Origin: an uncultured Clostridium sp.
GTDB taxonomy: Bacteria > Bacillota > Clostridia > TANB77 > CAG-508
Length of the DNA stretch: 54,089 bases
Direction of reading: 5' to 3'
Assembly (NCBI GenBank): GCA_900556135.1
Contig: USNR01000003.1
Span: forward strand, 1 to 54,089
Part shown: in pieces, positions 53,322-54,089 of the stretch
Numbering within the stretch: the first letter of the stretch is position 1
Layout of the letters: every line of letters starts with the position of its first letter
Notes under the pieces: generated by a model
Told to the model about the DNA's origin: nothing
Database searches by the model: none
The model's input: the letters and a program-made list of their open reading frames with translations, nothing else
Made by a program: the position numbers and the translations under genes

Positions 53322-53813
53322 ATGAGATACAACAAAATTAGAAAAATGGATATAGCAGATGGACCAGGAGTTAGAGTATCAATATTTATGCAAGGCTGTG
53401 TATTTAATTGTAAAAATTGCTTTAACCCAGAAACACATGACTTTAATGGTGGAAAAGAATTTACAGATGATACGATAAATAGAGTATTGGAATTATGCGG
53501 GAGTGAGAATATAGAAGGCTTATCAATCCTTGGAGGAGAACCAATGCATCCTAAGAATATAGATGGAACAACAAAATTGGCAAGAGAATTTAAGGAAAAA
53601 TATCCAGATAAAAATTTGTGGGTGTGGTCAGGATTTAAATTTGAGGACTATTTGAAAGATAAAGAAGTGCTAAAATATGTGGATGTTTTAGTAGATGGAC
53701 AATATGTAGATGAGTTACACAATCCAAAGCTAGAGTGGAGAGGGTCAGAGAATCAGAGAGTTATAGATGTACAAAAAAGCTTAAAGGAAAAAAGTGTAGA
53801 ATTTTGGAAATAA
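53322..53813 (+). CDS. nrdG: Anaerobic ribonucleotide reductase activating protein
   Basis: A radical-SAM activase that generates the glycyl radical on NrdD. The [4Fe-4S] motif CVFNCKNC (Cys26, Cys30, Cys33; CxxxCxxC) follows the DGPGVRVSIFMQG stretch. GLSILGGEPMHP is the SAM-binding GGE. WVWSGFKFEDYL and DVLVDGQYV complete the family pattern. 163 aa is normal. AGAGAGAAGGA precedes the ATG. Confidence 0.96.
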   Translation: MRYNKIRKMDIADGPGVRVSIFMQGCVFNCKNCFNPETHDFNGGKEFTDDTINRVLELCGSENIEGLSILGGEPMHPKNIDGTTKLAREFKEKYPDKNLWVWSGFKFEDYLKDKEVLKYVDVLVDGQYVDELHNPKLEWRGSENQRVIDVQKSLKEKSVEFWK

Positions 53814-54089
53814 ATATAGGAAGAACAACACAAATAAAAACTGATTTTCAGTTCAAAATACATTTCGCCACGATTAATTTGACTGTAAAATAGTTCACCG
53901 AGAATATTTTATACGAAGGACGTCCGCTCATTTTGACTAATAATATGATGTGTCTCATATTTATTAGTCAATGCGCTAAGTAGAGATAATTTTATGTTTT
54001 TACTTAACTAAAAAATTTTCAAAAAAAGTATTGAAAAAGAATAAAAGTAATGGTAGGATAAGTATGATGTATTTGCAATCTAGTTATAG
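53814..54089. other. Structured non-coding end of the window
   Basis: No gene is supported. A weak hairpin AACTG/CAGTT (53839-53853) follows nrdG. A long stem TTGACTAATAA+TATGA (53933-53948) pairs with TCATA and TTATTAGTCAA (53955-53971) with a single bulged base. Just upstream is the palindrome GGACGTCC. The segment could be a bidirectional terminator or the start of another element. Confidence 0.45.

Noticed and set aside
1..54089. CRISPR arrays, rRNA, complete tRNA genes, insertion sequences
   Set aside because: I looked for regular short repeats with spacers, rRNA-like conserved segments, cloverleaf tRNAs and transposase genes and saw none.

Overview
The window is AT-rich DNA from a low-GC, anaerobic member of the Bacillota, most likely a gut Clostridia. 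Supporting signs are AGA-dominated arginine codons, strong AGGAGG ribosome-binding sites, sigma-A type promoters, an anaerobic class III ribonucleotide reductase (nrdD/nrdG) and very large wall-anchored adhesins. Two stretches are visibly GC-richer than the rest: the first ~580 bases (an aminotransferase fragment) and the gene at 24991-26910. Both look foreign.

Layout. 1-3652: a truncated aminotransferase, a leader-peptide-controlled ABC-F ATPase (split by one base), and two small surface or membrane proteins. 3826-20914: an integrative element of about 17 kb bounded by imperfect 30-bp direct repeats. It has a tyrosine integrase at the left end, an excisionase, a replisome organizer plus DnaC-type loader, and a hairpin-rich possible origin, a plan that recalls phage-satellite islands. 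It carries many likely anti-phage genes: a reverse transcriptase preceded by its own promoter and a ~350-nt structured RNA (resembling DRT2-type systems), a SieB-like superinfection-exclusion protein with a DUF6076 partner, a PD-(D/E)XK nuclease, a MazG-like pyrophosphohydrolase, a DUF2075 nuclease-helicase, a DUF7695 zinc protein, a 1221-aa protein with a C-terminal nuclease motif, and a DUF6414 protein. The promoters of int and xis, and the region ahead of the DUF6076 gene, carry paired GTTAAC sites 26-27 bp apart, which suggests one element-wide regulator.

21.1-28.7 kb: housekeeping and stress genes: Cu/Zn superoxide dismutase (frameshifted), sirtuin, HAD phosphatase, NUDIX hydrolase, Hsp20 under a CIRCE-like operator, a foreign Clp-type AAA+/FtsH-type M41 chimera, a CmpB-family membrane protein and a truncated FAD oxidoreductase. 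28.7-50.4 kb: a surface-protein locus with a von Willebrand A protein and two tandem operons, each encoding a ~1620-aa repeat protein followed by a 1431- or 1669-aa thioester/Cna-B adhesin. The two operons are paralogous, and ~990 bp of the first genes appears identical. 51.0-53.8 kb: nrdD and nrdG.

The most unexpected observation is that the three single-base frameshifts in the window (ABC-F, sodC, FAD oxidoreductase) all occur exactly at an in-frame CGG codon followed by A. In each, skipping the C restores the frame with GGA, a conserved glycine. I found no other in-frame CGG in the native genes, while the foreign AAA+/M41 gene uses CGG as arginine six times. This could mean CGG is an unassigned or starved codon that acts as a +1 frameshift site, or it could be a systematic sequence artefact. 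The second is the reverse transcriptase/RNA locus, where a stop-free frame crosses the structured RNA.
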